64,000 nt of DNA from Streptomyces sp. P9-A4 (GCF_036634195.1 NZ_JAZIFY010000002.1:310001-374000), one strand, 5' to 3'; shown: positions 1 to 8,661, counted from the first letter of the stretch. Notes: generated by a model not told the origin, from the letters alone. Made by a program: numbers and translations.

Positions 1-47
1 GGTCCGGCATGCCGCACGGCGGCGGCCAGGACAGGAAGCGCGCTGCC

Positions 48-344
48 CTAGAAGAGGCCCCCGCGTTCCCCTGCCCTGCGGCCACGTTCATCGGGGGATG
101 CCGCGGGGGCGTCGCCGTAGGTGTAGGCGGTTCTGATGTGCCCGTCGCGGGCATGAACGACGACCTGTGCGGGGGTGTGCTCCTTGGCATGCCGGCGTGC
201 GGAGTCGATCGCGTCTCTCTGGGTCCGGTGCGGCTCGTGCAGCAGCCGGCGGCCTTCCCTGCCCTCGACCTGCCACTTCACCCCCGCGGCCGCCGCCCGC
301 TCGCCGGACGGTGCGACGTGGTAGACGGTCCGTTTCGCAGCCAT
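48..344 (-). CDS. DUF2188 domain protein
   Basis: This 98-residue soluble protein starts MAAKRTVYHVAPSGE. A short beta-rich core carries the aromatic and basic residues typical of DUF2188 proteins (YHVAPSGERAAAAGVKWQVE, then a RDAIDSARRHAKEH helix and QVVVHARDGHIRTAYTYG). The start at 344 has a good ribosome site (AGGAGAAGG) six bases upstream. The C-terminal tail is rich in Gly and Arg and looks disordered. No enzymatic function is known for the family, so I infer none. It stands alone, and the ligase gene upstream runs in the same direction. Confidence 0.8.
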   Translation of the reverse strand: MAAKRTVYHVAPSGERAAAAGVKWQVEGREGRRLLHEPHRTQRDAIDSARRHAKEHTPAQVVVHARDGHIRTAYTYGDAPAASPDERGRRAGERGGLF

Positions 345-460
345 GATCCTTCTCCTCGCCTTCCAGGCGGACGCCCGGCGCCGGAGCGCCGCCGCCCGCT
401 ACGAAGCCGGCTTCGTGGCCTGGGGCTTCCTCGCGCCCGCCTCCTTCGTCGGTTCTGGCA

Positions 461-1582
461 TCAGGCTCGGGAGTCGCTCGTGATTCGCGCGCACTGGGTG
501 ACCACCGAGGCGAGACTGCCATGCGTACGCAGGAGCTCGCGCTGGATGCGAGCCCCATTGCCCCCTTCCAGCAGACCCGCGACGCCTTCGCGGACCCGTT
601 CGTCGTCGCCGCTCTCGACCAAGGCGTCCCGAACATGGGCGTACAGCGCCCGGACGACCTCCGCCGCCGACGCCTCCTTCATGGTTTCGGGATGGAGGAG
701 GGGGCCGTCCACACCCGAACGGCCGGCCTGCCATGCCGCCAGCCGCAACAGGTCCGTGCTGACGCGGGAGGGCGGATCTCCTTCGCGCCAAGCCTTGGCG
801 GCGGTCTCGACGAGGGCGCGCACCAAGGCGGCGAGGAGTACGGGCGTCGACGCTTCGAGGCACACGTCCGCCACTCTGACTTCCACCGTGGGGTAGGTCG
901 CGGACAGCCGGGCGTCGAAGTAGACCATCGCCTCGTCTCGCAGGACTCCGGTGTCGAGCATGGCACGGACCTGCTCGTGGTAGCGATCGGCCGAGCCGAA
1001 GACGTGCATGGGGCCGGCCGAGGGCAGCCTGTTCCACACCCGGCTGCGATAACTCGCGTACCTGCTGTCCTGCCCCTGCCAGAAGGGCGAGTTCGCGCTC
1101 ATCGCGGTCAGCACGGAGAGCCAGGGCCGGATCCTGTCCAGTACGGCGACACCTTCCTCGTCAGACTCGACCGAGACGTGGACGTGACAGCCGCAGGTGA
1201 GTTGCTCCTGCGCGGTCAGGCCGAACTGTTCGCCCAGCCACGCGTATCGCTTGCCCGCGTTCAGCGAGGGCCGGGCGGGGAGCGGGGAGGTAGCGAGGGC
1301 CGCCACGACGGCGCCTGCGGACGCGGCGTGCCGACAGGCCTCGACGCGGCACCGGGTGACTTCATCCCCGAGTTCGCCCATCTCCGTCACCGGTTTGGTG
1401 GCGAACTCCACCTGTTCCTTCTGCAGTTCCTTCTCGAAGGCGTGTCCTGGCGCGCCGTCACCGCGCGGCCGCTGCCCTGCGGACCGGTCCGCAGCCGCGA
1501 GGACAGCGCCGACCAGAGCGAGGGGCTCCCCACTGCGGGCATGCACGAGAAGCAGCTCTTCCTCCACACCCACGCTTCTCAT
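461..1582 (-). CDS. YbdK-type carboxylate-amine ligase (glutamate-cysteine ligase 2 family)
   Basis: A 373-residue ATP-grasp-like enzyme of the GCS2/YbdK family, which forms amide bonds between a carboxylate such as glutamate and an amine, with weak glutamate-cysteine ligase activity in some members. The family start MRSVGVEEELLLV is followed by EKELQKEQVEFATKP (about residues 50-64), the metal/substrate motif CGCHVHVSV in the middle and the SANSPFWQGQDSRYASYR loop. I chose the start at 1582 because the family N-terminus begins there; an upstream in-frame ATG at 1624 would add 14 unconserved residues. Neither start has an ideal ribosome site. Full length for the family. The physiological substrate is unknown. 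Confidence 0.88.
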   Translation of the reverse strand: MRSVGVEEELLLVHARSGEPLALVGAVLAAADRSAGQRPRGDGAPGHAFEKELQKEQVEFATKPVTEMGELGDEVTRCRVEACRHAASAGAVVAALATSPLPARPSLNAGKRYAWLGEQFGLTAQEQLTCGCHVHVSVESDEEGVAVLDRIRPWLSVLTAMSANSPFWQGQDSRYASYRSRVWNRLPSAGPMHVFGSADRYHEQVRAMLDTGVLRDEAMVYFDARLSATYPTVEVRVADVCLEASTPVLLAALVRALVETAAKAWREGDPPSRVSTDLLRLAAWQAGRSGVDGPLLHPETMKEASAAEVVRALYAHVRDALVESGDDERVREGVAGLLEGGNGARIQRELLRTHGSLASVVTQCARITSDSRA

Positions 1583-1736
1583 CCAGCCACCGCCGTTCGC
1601 CCCTCTCCTTGAGCGGGAGGACATGCCGTTTCAGGATGGGCACCTCCTCGGCGTTCGGGGGCGAACAACTCTTCGCCGACTCACCGTGCTCGGCACCCAC
1701 CGCGGCTCCTCGACCACGGCTCACACCGCTGGCGGG

Positions 1737-1910
1737 TCAGCCCTTGAAGACGTCCTTGACCTTCTCCTTGGCCTGGCGGGCGTCCCCCTTCGCCTTCTCC
1801 GCACGTCCCTCGGCGGTCATGCGTTCGTTGCCCACCGCACGGCCCGCCGTCTCCTCGAGCTTGCCCTTGGCCTGCTCGGCCTTGGCCCGGCCCTTCTCCT
1901 TGCCCGACAT
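1737..1910 (-). CDS. CsbD-like stress protein
   Basis: A 57-residue, very hydrophilic Lys/Glu/Ala-rich protein of the CsbD family (MSGKEKGRAKAEQAKGKLEE, then GNERMTAEGRAEKAKGDARQ and a KEKVKDVFKG end). The family is small, largely helical or disordered, and induced by general stress in bacilli and actinobacteria; its molecular role is unknown. The frame remains open for 108 codons upstream, but that extension has no family similarity, so the ATG at 1910 is preferred. The promoter region upstream holds an AT-rich inverted repeat. Confidence 0.85.
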   Translation of the reverse strand: MSGKEKGRAKAEQAKGKLEETAGRAVGNERMTAEGRAEKAKGDARQAKEKVKDVFKG

Positions 1911-1934
1911 GACCGACCACTTCCCTAGCGAATT

Positions 1935-1959
1935 AGAACTATCCGTACATATTAGTTCT
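1935..1959. promoter_or_regulatory. AT-rich inverted repeat upstream of csbD-like gene
   Basis: AGAACTA at 1935-1941 and TAGTTCT at 1953-1959 form perfect 7-bp arms around an 11-base spacer, in one of the few A/T-rich stretches of this GC-rich region. It begins 25 bases upstream of the csbD-like ATG, where an operator or promoter element would be expected. The binding protein is unknown. Confidence 0.4.
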
Positions 1960-2495
1960 GACCGGGCATGCCTTTCGAGAAACCTGACGAAGCACCGTTC
2001 CGCACCACCGTGCCGAACGAGAGACCCAACACGGCGAGCCGGGCGATGCCGAACGCCGTCGCGGTCCGCCACACCTGACCGGACAGAGCGAACAACCGCT
2101 CGATTTCCACCCTGGCCACCTGGCACCCCCGAGACCGTCCCCGAGCCGCTGCCCGAGCCCGCACCCGCACCCGCCCTTGCGACTCCAGCCAGGAATACGT
2201 GTGGTCGGAGAAGTCGCAGCCCCCCTGCGCCCACCGTCCGCGGCCCGCCAACGCACCGACAGGTGATGCGGACGCACCGAGCAAGCGGACGACGTAGCTC
2301 CGCGCGACAATGGAGCAGTGTCCTGACACGAAGGAGTCCCTCCCGTATGTCGGCGGCCGAGCAAGGCGGGCGACCCCGTTCCCTCCGAGTCGCAGGAAAC
2401 GGCGAACGCCGGTGAGGGGGTCGCGATCCCGGACACTCGTTTCCTCGTCATCGACGACGTTTCCCACCCCGACGGCCCCAGAGATCCGGAGGCTC
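1960..2495. other. Gene-poor stretch before the methyltransferase operon
   Basis: About 540 bases without a convincing gene. A 22-codon frame at 2347-2415, preceded by GAAGGAG, could be a leader peptide or chance. Longer open frames on both strands here show no family motifs and look like GC-rich artefacts. The promoter for the methyltransferase operon should lie here, but I could not pick it out. Confidence 0.4.
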
Positions 2496-3185
2496 ATGGT
2501 GCCCACTACGGCTCTGCGCTTCGGCACGCCTCCCGGACGGCTCATCGCCCTGCCTGGCGTCTACCGCCCGCAGGCCGACACCAGGCTCCTCGCGGAGGCT
2601 CTCTCCCACGAACGGATGGACGCCGGCACCGCCGTGCTGGACATCGGCACCGGAACAGGTGCTCTCGCCCTCTCCGCAGCGCGTACCGGGGCCCGAGTCG
2701 AAGCGGTCGACGTCTCGTGGCCCGCGGTCATCGCGGCCGGCCTGAACGCCTTCCGGCAGGGACTGCCACTGAGAGTGATGCACGGCGATTTCGCGACCCG
2801 TACCCAGGGCCGACGCTTCGATGTCGTCCTCACCAACCCGCCCTACGTTCCCTCGGTGAGCCCCCGGCCGCCGTCGCACGGGGCGGCCCGCGCCTGGGAC
2901 GCCGGCCCCGACGGGCGGAGAGTCATCGACCGCGTCTGCGCGTGTGCGCCGGCCTTGCTGCGACCCGGCGGGGTCCTGCTGATGGTGCACTCCGGGATGT
3001 GCGGTCCACCGGCCACCGTGGCCCGTCTGGAAGCGGGCGGGCTGGCCGCCGAGGTGACGGCGCGTGCCTCGGTCCCGTGGGGTCCGGTACTGCGTGCGCG
3101 GCGGACCTGGCTGCGGAGGCAGGGCCTGGCGGGCGACGGCGACGAGCGCGAGGAACTGGTGATCATCCGTGCCGCGCACCCCTGA
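2496..3185 (+). CDS. HemK2/PrmC-like class I methyltransferase
   Basis: A 229-residue S-adenosylmethionine-dependent methyltransferase. It shows motif I DIGTGTG (residues 49-55), the acidic strand end VEAVDVSW and the catalytic NPPY tetrad at residues 114-117, the hallmark of N5-glutamine and N6-adenine methyltransferases. The lack of the N-terminal PrmC domain and the RxGG-type core place it near the HemK2/Mtq2 branch, so a protein glutamine target is likely but unproven. The start at 2496 follows GGAGG by five bases; longer in-frame extensions lack conservation. Its end overlaps the CDGSH gene by 17 bases, so the two are probably cotranscribed. Confidence 0.88.
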   Translation: MVPTTALRFGTPPGRLIALPGVYRPQADTRLLAEALSHERMDAGTAVLDIGTGTGALALSAARTGARVEAVDVSWPAVIAAGLNAFRQGLPLRVMHGDFATRTQGRRFDVVLTNPPYVPSVSPRPPSHGAARAWDAGPDGRRVIDRVCACAPALLRPGGVLLMVHSGMCGPPATVARLEAGGLAAEVTARASVPWGPVLRARRTWLRRQGLAGDGDEREELVIIRAAHP

Positions 3186-3495
3186 CGGTGCGGCGCCGGG
3201 CTCCATCACCGCGGCGGCCGTCGAAGCACCCTCCGCCGCGGCCCCGTCGGCCACCTCCGCGACCACCCCGATCCCCTCGCGTCCCGCCCGCCGGATCGCC
3301 ATCGACCCGCAGGGCCCGATCCTGATCGAGGGCCCGGTGGAAATCGTGCTGGCCGACGGAACTCTCGCCCGATCCGATCGGTTCATGGTCGCGGTCTGCA
3401 CGTGCCGCCGCAGCCGTGCGTATCCCTGGTGCGACACCAGCCACCGATCCCGCGAGCGAGCCGTCGCGCCCACCGAGGACGGGAGACCCCGATGA
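3169..3495 (+). CDS. CDGSH iron-sulfur domain protein
   Basis: A 108-residue protein with a C-terminal zf-CDGSH domain binding a redox-active 2Fe-2S cluster through three Cys and one His. The ligands are C77, C79, C88 and H92 in VCTCRRSRAYPWCDTSH, fitting C-x-C-x2-S-x3-P-x-C-D-x-x-H; the Gly of CDG is replaced by Thr. The first 40 residues are Ala/Pro/Ser-rich and probably disordered. It starts with GTG inside the end of the methyltransferase gene, and its TGA overlaps the ATG of the iron-containing redox enzyme. It may pass electrons to or from that neighbour. Confidence 0.9.
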   Translation: MPRTPDGAAPGSITAAAVEAPSAAAPSATSATTPIPSRPARRIAIDPQGPILIEGPVEIVLADGTLARSDRFMVAVCTCRRSRAYPWCDTSHRSRERAVAPTEDGRPR

Positions 3496-4538
3496 CCCCT
3501 CCCAGCCCGAGCGCCCCGGAAACCACCACCGGCCCCTGTCTCGCCGCCGCGCGGGGCGACCTGTCGAGCGCCGTGGAGAGGGCCTTGCGGACCGACCGGC
3601 CGCCCGCGTACACCGAGGCCAGCATCCGAAGAGCGGACCCTTGGGGAGAAGACCTCCAGCTCGCGCTGTACCTGCTGTACGAACTCCACTACCGGGGCTT
3701 CGAGCGCGTCGACGACGATCGCGAATGGGACCCGGACCTGCTCCGTCTGCGGCAGGAGTCGGAATCCCTGTTCCTCGACGCGCTGCGCGCCACACTCACC
3801 GGTGGGCCCCGATCCGTCGAGGATGCCTTCGCCCCGCTGCTCGTCGAACAGGTGAATCCGGCCGGCAGCGTCACCCACTACCTGGAATCCGAGGGTGAGC
3901 TGTGGCAGTTGCGCGAGTACGCCGCCCTGCGCTCCCTCTACCACCTCAAGGAGGCGGACCCGCACGCCTGGGTCATCCCGAGGCTGACCGGCCGAGCCAA
4001 GGCCGCGATGGTGGCCGTCGAGTACGACGAGTTCGGCGCCGGTCACCCCGAACGCATCCACGCGCGGCTCTTCGCGGAACTCATGACCGACCTCGACCTG
4101 GATCCGACCTACGGCCACTACCTGGACCACGCCCCCGCCCCGCTGCTCGCCACGGTCAATCTCATGTCCCTCTTCGGACTCCACCGGGCCCTGCGCGGAG
4201 CCCTGGTCGGCCACTTCGCCTGTGTCGAGGTCACCTCGTCTCCCGGCTCCCGGAGGCTCGCCAAGGCCGTGCGTCGCTGCGGCGCGGGGCCGGCCGCCGA
4301 GCACTTCTACGCAGAGCACGTCGAAGCGGACGCCGTCCACGAACAGGTCGTACGCCGTGAGGTCATCGGAGGTCTCCTCGCCGACGAACCCGCACTGGAG
4401 CCGGACATCGCCTTCGGGTGCGCGGCGACCGTCCTGCTGGAGGACGAACTGGGTGCCCACCTGCACGAAGCCTGGGCGTCGGGGCGCTCAGCGCTCCGCA
4501 GTCCCTTGCTGCCTACGGAGCCGAGGAGCCGAACGTGA
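3492..4538 (+). CDS. Iron-containing redox enzyme, haem-oxygenase-like fold
   Basis: A 348-residue all-helical protein of the iron-containing redox enzyme family (haem-oxygenase-like di-iron fold). Candidate metal-ligand regions are ALYLLYELHYRGFE near the N-terminus and VAVEYDEFGAGHPERIHARL with HYLDHAPAP further on, supplying the Glu and His residues expected of such a centre. ATG at 3492 overlaps the preceding TGA (ATGA) and follows GGGAGA. The gene ends in a GTGA overlap with a broken flavin reductase, so the original operon probably supplied both a 2Fe-2S protein and a flavin reductase to this oxidase. The substrate is unknown. Confidence 0.85.
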   Translation: MTPPSPSAPETTTGPCLAAARGDLSSAVERALRTDRPPAYTEASIRRADPWGEDLQLALYLLYELHYRGFERVDDDREWDPDLLRLRQESESLFLDALRATLTGGPRSVEDAFAPLLVEQVNPAGSVTHYLESEGELWQLREYAALRSLYHLKEADPHAWVIPRLTGRAKAAMVAVEYDEFGAGHPERIHARLFAELMTDLDLDPTYGHYLDHAPAPLLATVNLMSLFGLHRALRGALVGHFACVEVTSSPGSRRLAKAVRRCGAGPAAEHFYAEHVEADAVHEQVVRREVIGGLLADEPALEPDIAFGCAATVLLEDELGAHLHEAWASGRSALRSPLLPTEPRSRT

Positions 4539-4778
4539 CCGGCCTCGACGGCTTCACCGACGTGCTCGACTACCCGATGTACGCCGTCACGGCGGCAGCA
4601 CACGGCGAGCAGGGCGGCTGCCTGGTGGGCTTCGCGTCACCGTGCTCGATCGAGCCGCCCCGTTTCATGGTGTGGATCTCCACCGCCAACCGCACCTCAC
4701 GCCTCCCACCTCGCCGTACACGCCCTGCGCCGCGACCAGAAACAGGTCGCCGACCTCTCCCCAGGACACCCGGCCTGA
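4535..4778 (+). pseudogene. Broken flavin reductase-like gene
   Basis: From GTG at 4535 (GTGA overlap, GAGGAG upstream) the frame reads VTGLDGFTDVLDYPMYAVTA, then CLVGFASPCSIEPPRFMVWI and STANRT, a flavin-reductase-like FMN-binding start. Near 4698-4708 the similarity jumps frame to SHLAVHALRRDQKQVADLSP and stops at 4776-4778. A frameshift, probably with loss of a few codons, and an early end leave about 80 residues against about 160 expected. It is the fourth member of the redox operon and is no longer intact. Confidence 0.75.
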
Positions 4779-4883
4779 GATCACGGTGCCGGACCGTCCC
4801 CGGCCGAAGCTCCGGTCCCGCAAGCCACGAGCGGAAGTGACGCCTACGCTGAGAGGGAACCTTCAGAGGAATCGGAGGACTCC

Positions 4884-5039
4884 ATGATTGTCCTCGGCAT
4901 CATCTTGCTCGTGATCGGCCTCGTGGCCGGCATCGGTATTCTCTGGACCATCGGGATCATCCTCGTGGTCATCGGCGCCATCCTCTGGATCCTCGGCGCG
5001 GTCGGTCACAAGGTCGGCGGACGCCGGCACTACTGGTAG
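4884..5039 (+). CDS. Small hydrophobic membrane protein (DUF6131-like)
   Basis: A 51-residue protein that is almost entirely membrane-spanning: MIVLGIILLVIGLVAGIGIL, a short turn, then ILVVIGAILWILGAVG and a basic tail VGGRRHYW. The two hydrophobic helices have Gly-rich faces. The start has a strong ribosome site (GGAGGA, five bases away). It is too short for many gene finders, but the composition and site support it. It resembles the DUF6131 group common in Streptomyces, with no known function. Confidence 0.75.
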   Translation: MIVLGIILLVIGLVAGIGILWTIGIILVVIGAILWILGAVGHKVGGRRHYW

Positions 5040-5083
5040 TGACGGCCTGACGCCTTCCTCCTCGGGCCGGCGGAACGACTCGT

Positions 5084-5290
5084 TCAGAACGTGTTGCGAA
5101 GCCGCAGCCCCTCCGGACGGCCGTCCGGATCGACCAGGACGTGGTCCGATGCCCCGGCCCGACGCAGCGCCTTGAGATACCCCCGTGCGATGCTCCGCTC
5201 CCCGTCGGGGGCGAAGGGCACCCGAGCAGCAGTCGGTTCGGATACGTGCGCAGCACCTGCACGGTGTGCGTGCCGCACGGAAGCGCCACC
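5084..5290 (-). pseudogene. Possible frameshifted 3' gene fragment, unknown family
   Basis: On the minus strand a protein-like segment (LPCGTHTVQVLRTYPNRLLL) in one frame seems to continue about position 5225 in another frame as FAPDGERSIARGYLKALRRA and then ASDHVLVDPDGRPEGLRLRN before a stop at 5084. Codon use and residue mix look coding, but there is no start and I cannot name the family. It may be the tail of a decayed gene; chance is not excluded. The remaining bases up to htpX (5291-5522) show nothing clear apart from being its probable promoter region. Confidence 0.3.
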
Positions 5291-5522
5291 ACGGCCGCTG
5301 TACGGCGACGGCCTCCGAGACACAGGGCCGGGCCCTGTCTCGGAGGCTGCGAGGGCACTGCCGACGCGCCGTCCGCCGACGCTGCCGCATCTGCGGTACC
5401 CACGCCGGCCGTGAAGCGGTGCTTTCGCCTTCCTGGCCGCACGGAGGACACTGGCAGAGGGGGAACGTGTGGAGTGCGCCTGCGGGCCGCCCGGACCCGC
5501 AGGCCCGGAAGAGGGTGCTCGG

Positions 5523-6434
5523 ATGCCCAGAACTCGGCCACGATCGCGTTACGCCCCGGACCGGGGGCTCTCCGCCCGTATGGCGACCACGATGTTCTTG
5601 ATCGGACTGCTGTACGTGGTCTTCGTCGGCGCCCTGCTGGTACTTCTGCGCGGTTCCTGGCCCGTCATCCTGCTGGTCGCCGGTGCCCTGTTCATCGCGC
5701 AGTTCTGGTTCAGCGACAAGATCGCCGCCGTAGGCATGGGCGCGCGCGAGGTCACCCGGGAGCAGGCTCCGGAGCTGCACGGCACCGTGGACCGGATCTG
5801 CGCCCTCGCCGACATGCCCAAGCCGAAGGTGGCGATCGCCGACAGCGACGTGCCCAACGCGTTCGCCACCGGACGGGGCGAGAAGACCTCTCTGGTCTGC
5901 GTCACGACCGGGCTGCTGCGGCGCCTGGAGCCGGCGGAGCTGGAAGGCGTCCTGGCCCACGAGATGTCTCACGTGGCGCACCGTGACGTCGCGGTGATGA
6001 CCATCGCCTCGTTCCTCGGCGTCCTCGCCGGAATCATGACCCGTGTCGCGCTCTACAGCGGACTCGGCCGGAGCCGCGACAGCAACATGGCTGCCGCCGT
6101 GATCCTCATCCCTCTCGTGAGCGGAGTGATCTACGTGGTCAGTTTCCTGCTGACCCGCGTACTCTCCCGATACCGCGAACTGGCGGCCGACCGGGCTGCC
6201 GCGCTGCTCACCGGCCAGCCCTCGATGCTCGCCTCCGCACTCGTCAAGGTGACCGGCAGCATGGGGAAGATCCCTACTCGCGACCTGCGCAAGGCTGAGC
6301 CGTACAACGCCTTCTGGTTCGTGCCCGCCTTCGCCTCGGAGGAGAGCCTGAGCCGACTGCTGTCCTCCCACCCCACCCTGGAGCAGCGACTCGACCAACT
6401 CGCCCGGATCTCGGACCAGCTGGGACAGGCGTGA
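5523..6434 (+). CDS. htpX: Zinc metalloprotease HtpX (M48B)
   Basis: A 303-residue membrane protease that removes damaged membrane proteins. It has two N-terminal membrane segments (about residues 20-60), the zinc motif HEMSH at 146-150 and the third ligand region SRYRELAADRAAALLTGQPS further on. Two more hydrophobic stretches follow HExxH (SFLGVLAGIMTRV; LIPLVSGVIYVVSFLL). The start at 5523 (MPRTRPRSRYAPDRG) matches actinobacterial HtpX; 18 upstream in-frame codons lack similarity. The gene is 28 bases before pspAB, a common Streptomyces pairing that links both to envelope stress. Confidence 0.93.
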   Translation: MPRTRPRSRYAPDRGLSARMATTMFLIGLLYVVFVGALLVLLRGSWPVILLVAGALFIAQFWFSDKIAAVGMGAREVTREQAPELHGTVDRICALADMPKPKVAIADSDVPNAFATGRGEKTSLVCVTTGLLRRLEPAELEGVLAHEMSHVAHRDVAVMTIASFLGVLAGIMTRVALYSGLGRSRDSNMAAAVILIPLVSGVIYVVSFLLTRVLSRYRELAADRAAALLTGQPSMLASALVKVTGSMGKIPTRDLRKAEPYNAFWFVPAFASEESLSRLLSSHPTLEQRLDQLARISDQLGQA

Positions 6435-6462
6435 GGGGCCCGGACTGGAAAGGGGCAAGGCT

Positions 6463-7119
6463 GTGGGAATCCTCGACAGCGTTTTCGGGCGCAGCAAGGT
6501 GCTACGGCCCGACCTCGACCGCCTCTTCGCGCTGCCCGCCGCCGCCCTCACCCTCCAGGCGGGCACCGGTTTCGCTCCGACCGGCGCGGGATCCGTCTGC
6601 TTCTCGGGGGTGGAGGGCGGCTCCTTCACCCGTCTGAAGGAGGAGGTACGGGACCTGCTCGACGTGGACGCGGTCGGGGGCGGTGCGCGTGGCGCGAGTG
6701 GAGCCGCCGCCCCAGCCTCGTTCTCTCGGGACGCGTACGGCTACACCTGGCTCGTCGCCCGCCGCCCCGCCGACGACGTGGTCACACTGGTCAATGACCT
6801 GCACGCGGTCAACACCCTGCTTCAGGAGGCAGGCTTCGGACCCCACCTGCTCTGTTCCCTGACCGCGTTCCGCGCCCCCGTGCACGCACACGAACTCGCC
6901 CTCGTCTACCTCTACAAGCGCGGCACCTTCTATCCGTTCGCACCCCGCACCGATCGCCGTGAGGCCCGCGACAACGCCCTGGAGCTCGAGGTCCGAGCCC
7001 TCCTCGCGGGCGACCTCCCCATGGAGCCGGACCTGGAACGCTGGTTCCCCTTGTGGGGTGCTCCGGGGCTCGGCGGCGGGGACGGCCGCGTCGAGAGCAT
7101 GCCGCGTACGGATACCTGA
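6463..7119 (+). CDS. pspAB: PspA-associated protein PspAB
   Basis: A 218-residue soluble protein beginning MGILDSVFGRSKVLRPDLDR, the characteristic start of actinobacterial PspAB proteins. Conserved blocks include TRLKEEVRDLLD and YTWLVARRPADDVVTLVNDL, with FYPFAPRTDRREARDNALEL near the end. The GTG start has AAAGGGG upstream. PspAB accompanies HtpX and phage-shock proteins and is thought to help maintain membrane integrity; the biochemical activity is unknown. The DNA beyond its end (7120-7329) holds a short GGCGGT run but no gene. Confidence 0.85.
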   Translation: MGILDSVFGRSKVLRPDLDRLFALPAAALTLQAGTGFAPTGAGSVCFSGVEGGSFTRLKEEVRDLLDVDAVGGGARGASGAAAPASFSRDAYGYTWLVARRPADDVVTLVNDLHAVNTLLQEAGFGPHLLCSLTAFRAPVHAHELALVYLYKRGTFYPFAPRTDRREARDNALELEVRALLAGDLPMEPDLERWFPLWGAPGLGGGDGRVESMPRTDT

Positions 7120-7329
7120 GAGGCACCGATCCGCATAGCGACAACGGCAGCGCATCGGCGAGGGGCTGGGGCTGCGGCCGTGGCGGTGGCGGTGGCGGTG
7201 GCCAGGACGAGATGCCAGGTGCCGCCTTGCGACACGGGGGTCCGGCCCACGTTGCCGGGGATCGTCGGGACTCCGGTCCGCAGGGTCGCCGGGCTTGCCG
7301 GCGGGAGTGGGAGCGAGGGCGCGCGGGGG

Positions 7330-8622
7330 TCACTGCCGTTCGGGGCGGTCGGTCATCCAGCGGGCGGCCAGGAGGCCCGAGATCGCGGTGAGGGCGGCGG
7401 CGGCGAGGACCGTGGCGTTCAGGCCCAGCGCGTCGGCGAGGATGCCGGCCGTCAGGGCGCCGGCGGCGTAGCCGATGTCGCGCCAGAAACGGTACGTGCC
7501 GAGGGCGTGGGCCCGCCAGGAGGGGTGGGCGTGGTCGGAGACAGCGGCGATGAGCGCCGGGTAGACGAGTGCGGTGCCGAGGCCCAGGCCGACGGCGGAG
7601 AGGACTCCGGCGAGAAAGGGGCGGTCGAGGAGTACGAGCGCGAGGAGGAGCGCCGCCGCCTGGACGAGCATGCCCGTCACGACGAGCGGCTTGCGGCCGA
7701 CCCGGTCGGCGAGGTGGCCGGCCGGGATCTGGCCGATGCCCCACAGGAGCGGGTAGAGCCCCTTGATCAGGCCGATCGCTGCGATGCCGAGTCCGTGGTC
7801 GGCGAAGAGGAGCGGAAAGACGCCCCAGGTCAGGCCGTCGTTGAGGTTGTTGACCAGGCCCGCCTGACTGGCCCCGCGCAGGGACCGGTCCCGCCATGAC
7901 GTACGGGCGAAGGTCTCCTTGAAGGACGGCCTGCCGTTCTCGCCGCTCGGTGGCGCCGGGTGGCGGGAGAGTTCGAGGGCCAGGTGGGCGGCGGTGTCCT
8001 TGGCCAGGAGGGACAGTCCGAGACCGGCGGCGAGGAAGACCACGCCGATGAGCTCGGGGGCGGGGCGCAGCCCGTAGTGGGTGGCGAGATAGCCGGTGAG
8101 CAGGGCGGTGGCGCCGACCGAGACATAGCCGGCGGCTTCGTTGAGGCCGGTGGCGAGCCCCCGGCGGGCGGGCCCCACGAGGTCGATCTTCATGTTGACG
8201 GTCATCGACCAGGTCAGCCCCTGGTTGACGCCGAGCAGGACGTTCGCGGCCACGATCCACCACCACGAAGGCGCCCAGGCGAGGACGAACGGCACGGGCG
8301 CGCCGATCAGCCAGCCCGCCAGCAGGAGCTGCCTGCGCCGGAAGCGGGCGGTGAGCACGCCGGCGGCGAGGTTCGTGAGTGCCTTGGCGAGGCCGAAGGC
8401 GACGATGAACGAGAAGACGGCCAGGTTCCCGGCGAGCCCGAAGACCTCGGTGCCGATCAGGGGGACCGTCGTCCGCTCCAGACCGACGAGCGCCCCGACC
8501 GCCGCCGTGACGAGGACGAGCAGGACGAACTGCGCCCTGTTCTCCCGAAGGCCCAGCCGCACGGTGCCGGGCGAGGGGGTGACAGGGGGTGGGAGCCGCC
8601 TCGCCGTGATCCCTCGTGCCAT
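7330..8622 (-). CDS. MFS transporter, probably in the CstR regulon
   Basis: A 430-residue major facilitator with about 12 membrane helices and a central cytoplasmic loop around HPAPPSGENGRPSFKE. The helix 2-3 loop reads LTARFRRRQ and the second half contains GHLADRVGRKP, the repeated MFS signature. GGGGAG precedes the ATG. The gene diverges from the rhodanese operon and shares a 188-base intergenic region holding three CsoR/CstR-type palindromes; the one at 8662-8677 lies about 40 bases before this start. The substrate is unknown, but the context suggests export or uptake linked to sulfur or metal stress. Confidence 0.87.
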   Translation of the reverse strand: MARGITARRLPPPVTPSPGTVRLGLRENRAQFVLLVLVTAAVGALVGLERTTVPLIGTEVFGLAGNLAVFSFIVAFGLAKALTNLAAGVLTARFRRRQLLLAGWLIGAPVPFVLAWAPSWWWIVAANVLLGVNQGLTWSMTVNMKIDLVGPARRGLATGLNEAAGYVSVGATALLTGYLATHYGLRPAPELIGVVFLAAGLGLSLLAKDTAAHLALELSRHPAPPSGENGRPSFKETFARTSWRDRSLRGASQAGLVNNLNDGLTWGVFPLLFADHGLGIAAIGLIKGLYPLLWGIGQIPAGHLADRVGRKPLVVTGMLVQAAALLLALVLLDRPFLAGVLSAVGLGLGTALVYPALIAAVSDHAHPSWRAHALGTYRFWRDIGYAAGALTAGILADALGLNATVLAAAALTAISGLLAARWMTDRPERQ

Positions 8623-8661
8623 CTCGCTCTCCCCTATCCATTCCGATAACCGCAGACCACC

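Noticed and set aside
9..896. Long plus-strand open frame opposite the DUF2188 and ligase genes
   Set aside because: Arg/Pro-rich translation with no family motif, typical of a GC-rich antisense frame; the minus-strand genes are convincing.
2347..2415. A 22-codon frame before the methyltransferase with GAAGGAG upstream
   Set aside because: Too short and unsupported; kept only as a note in the gap description.
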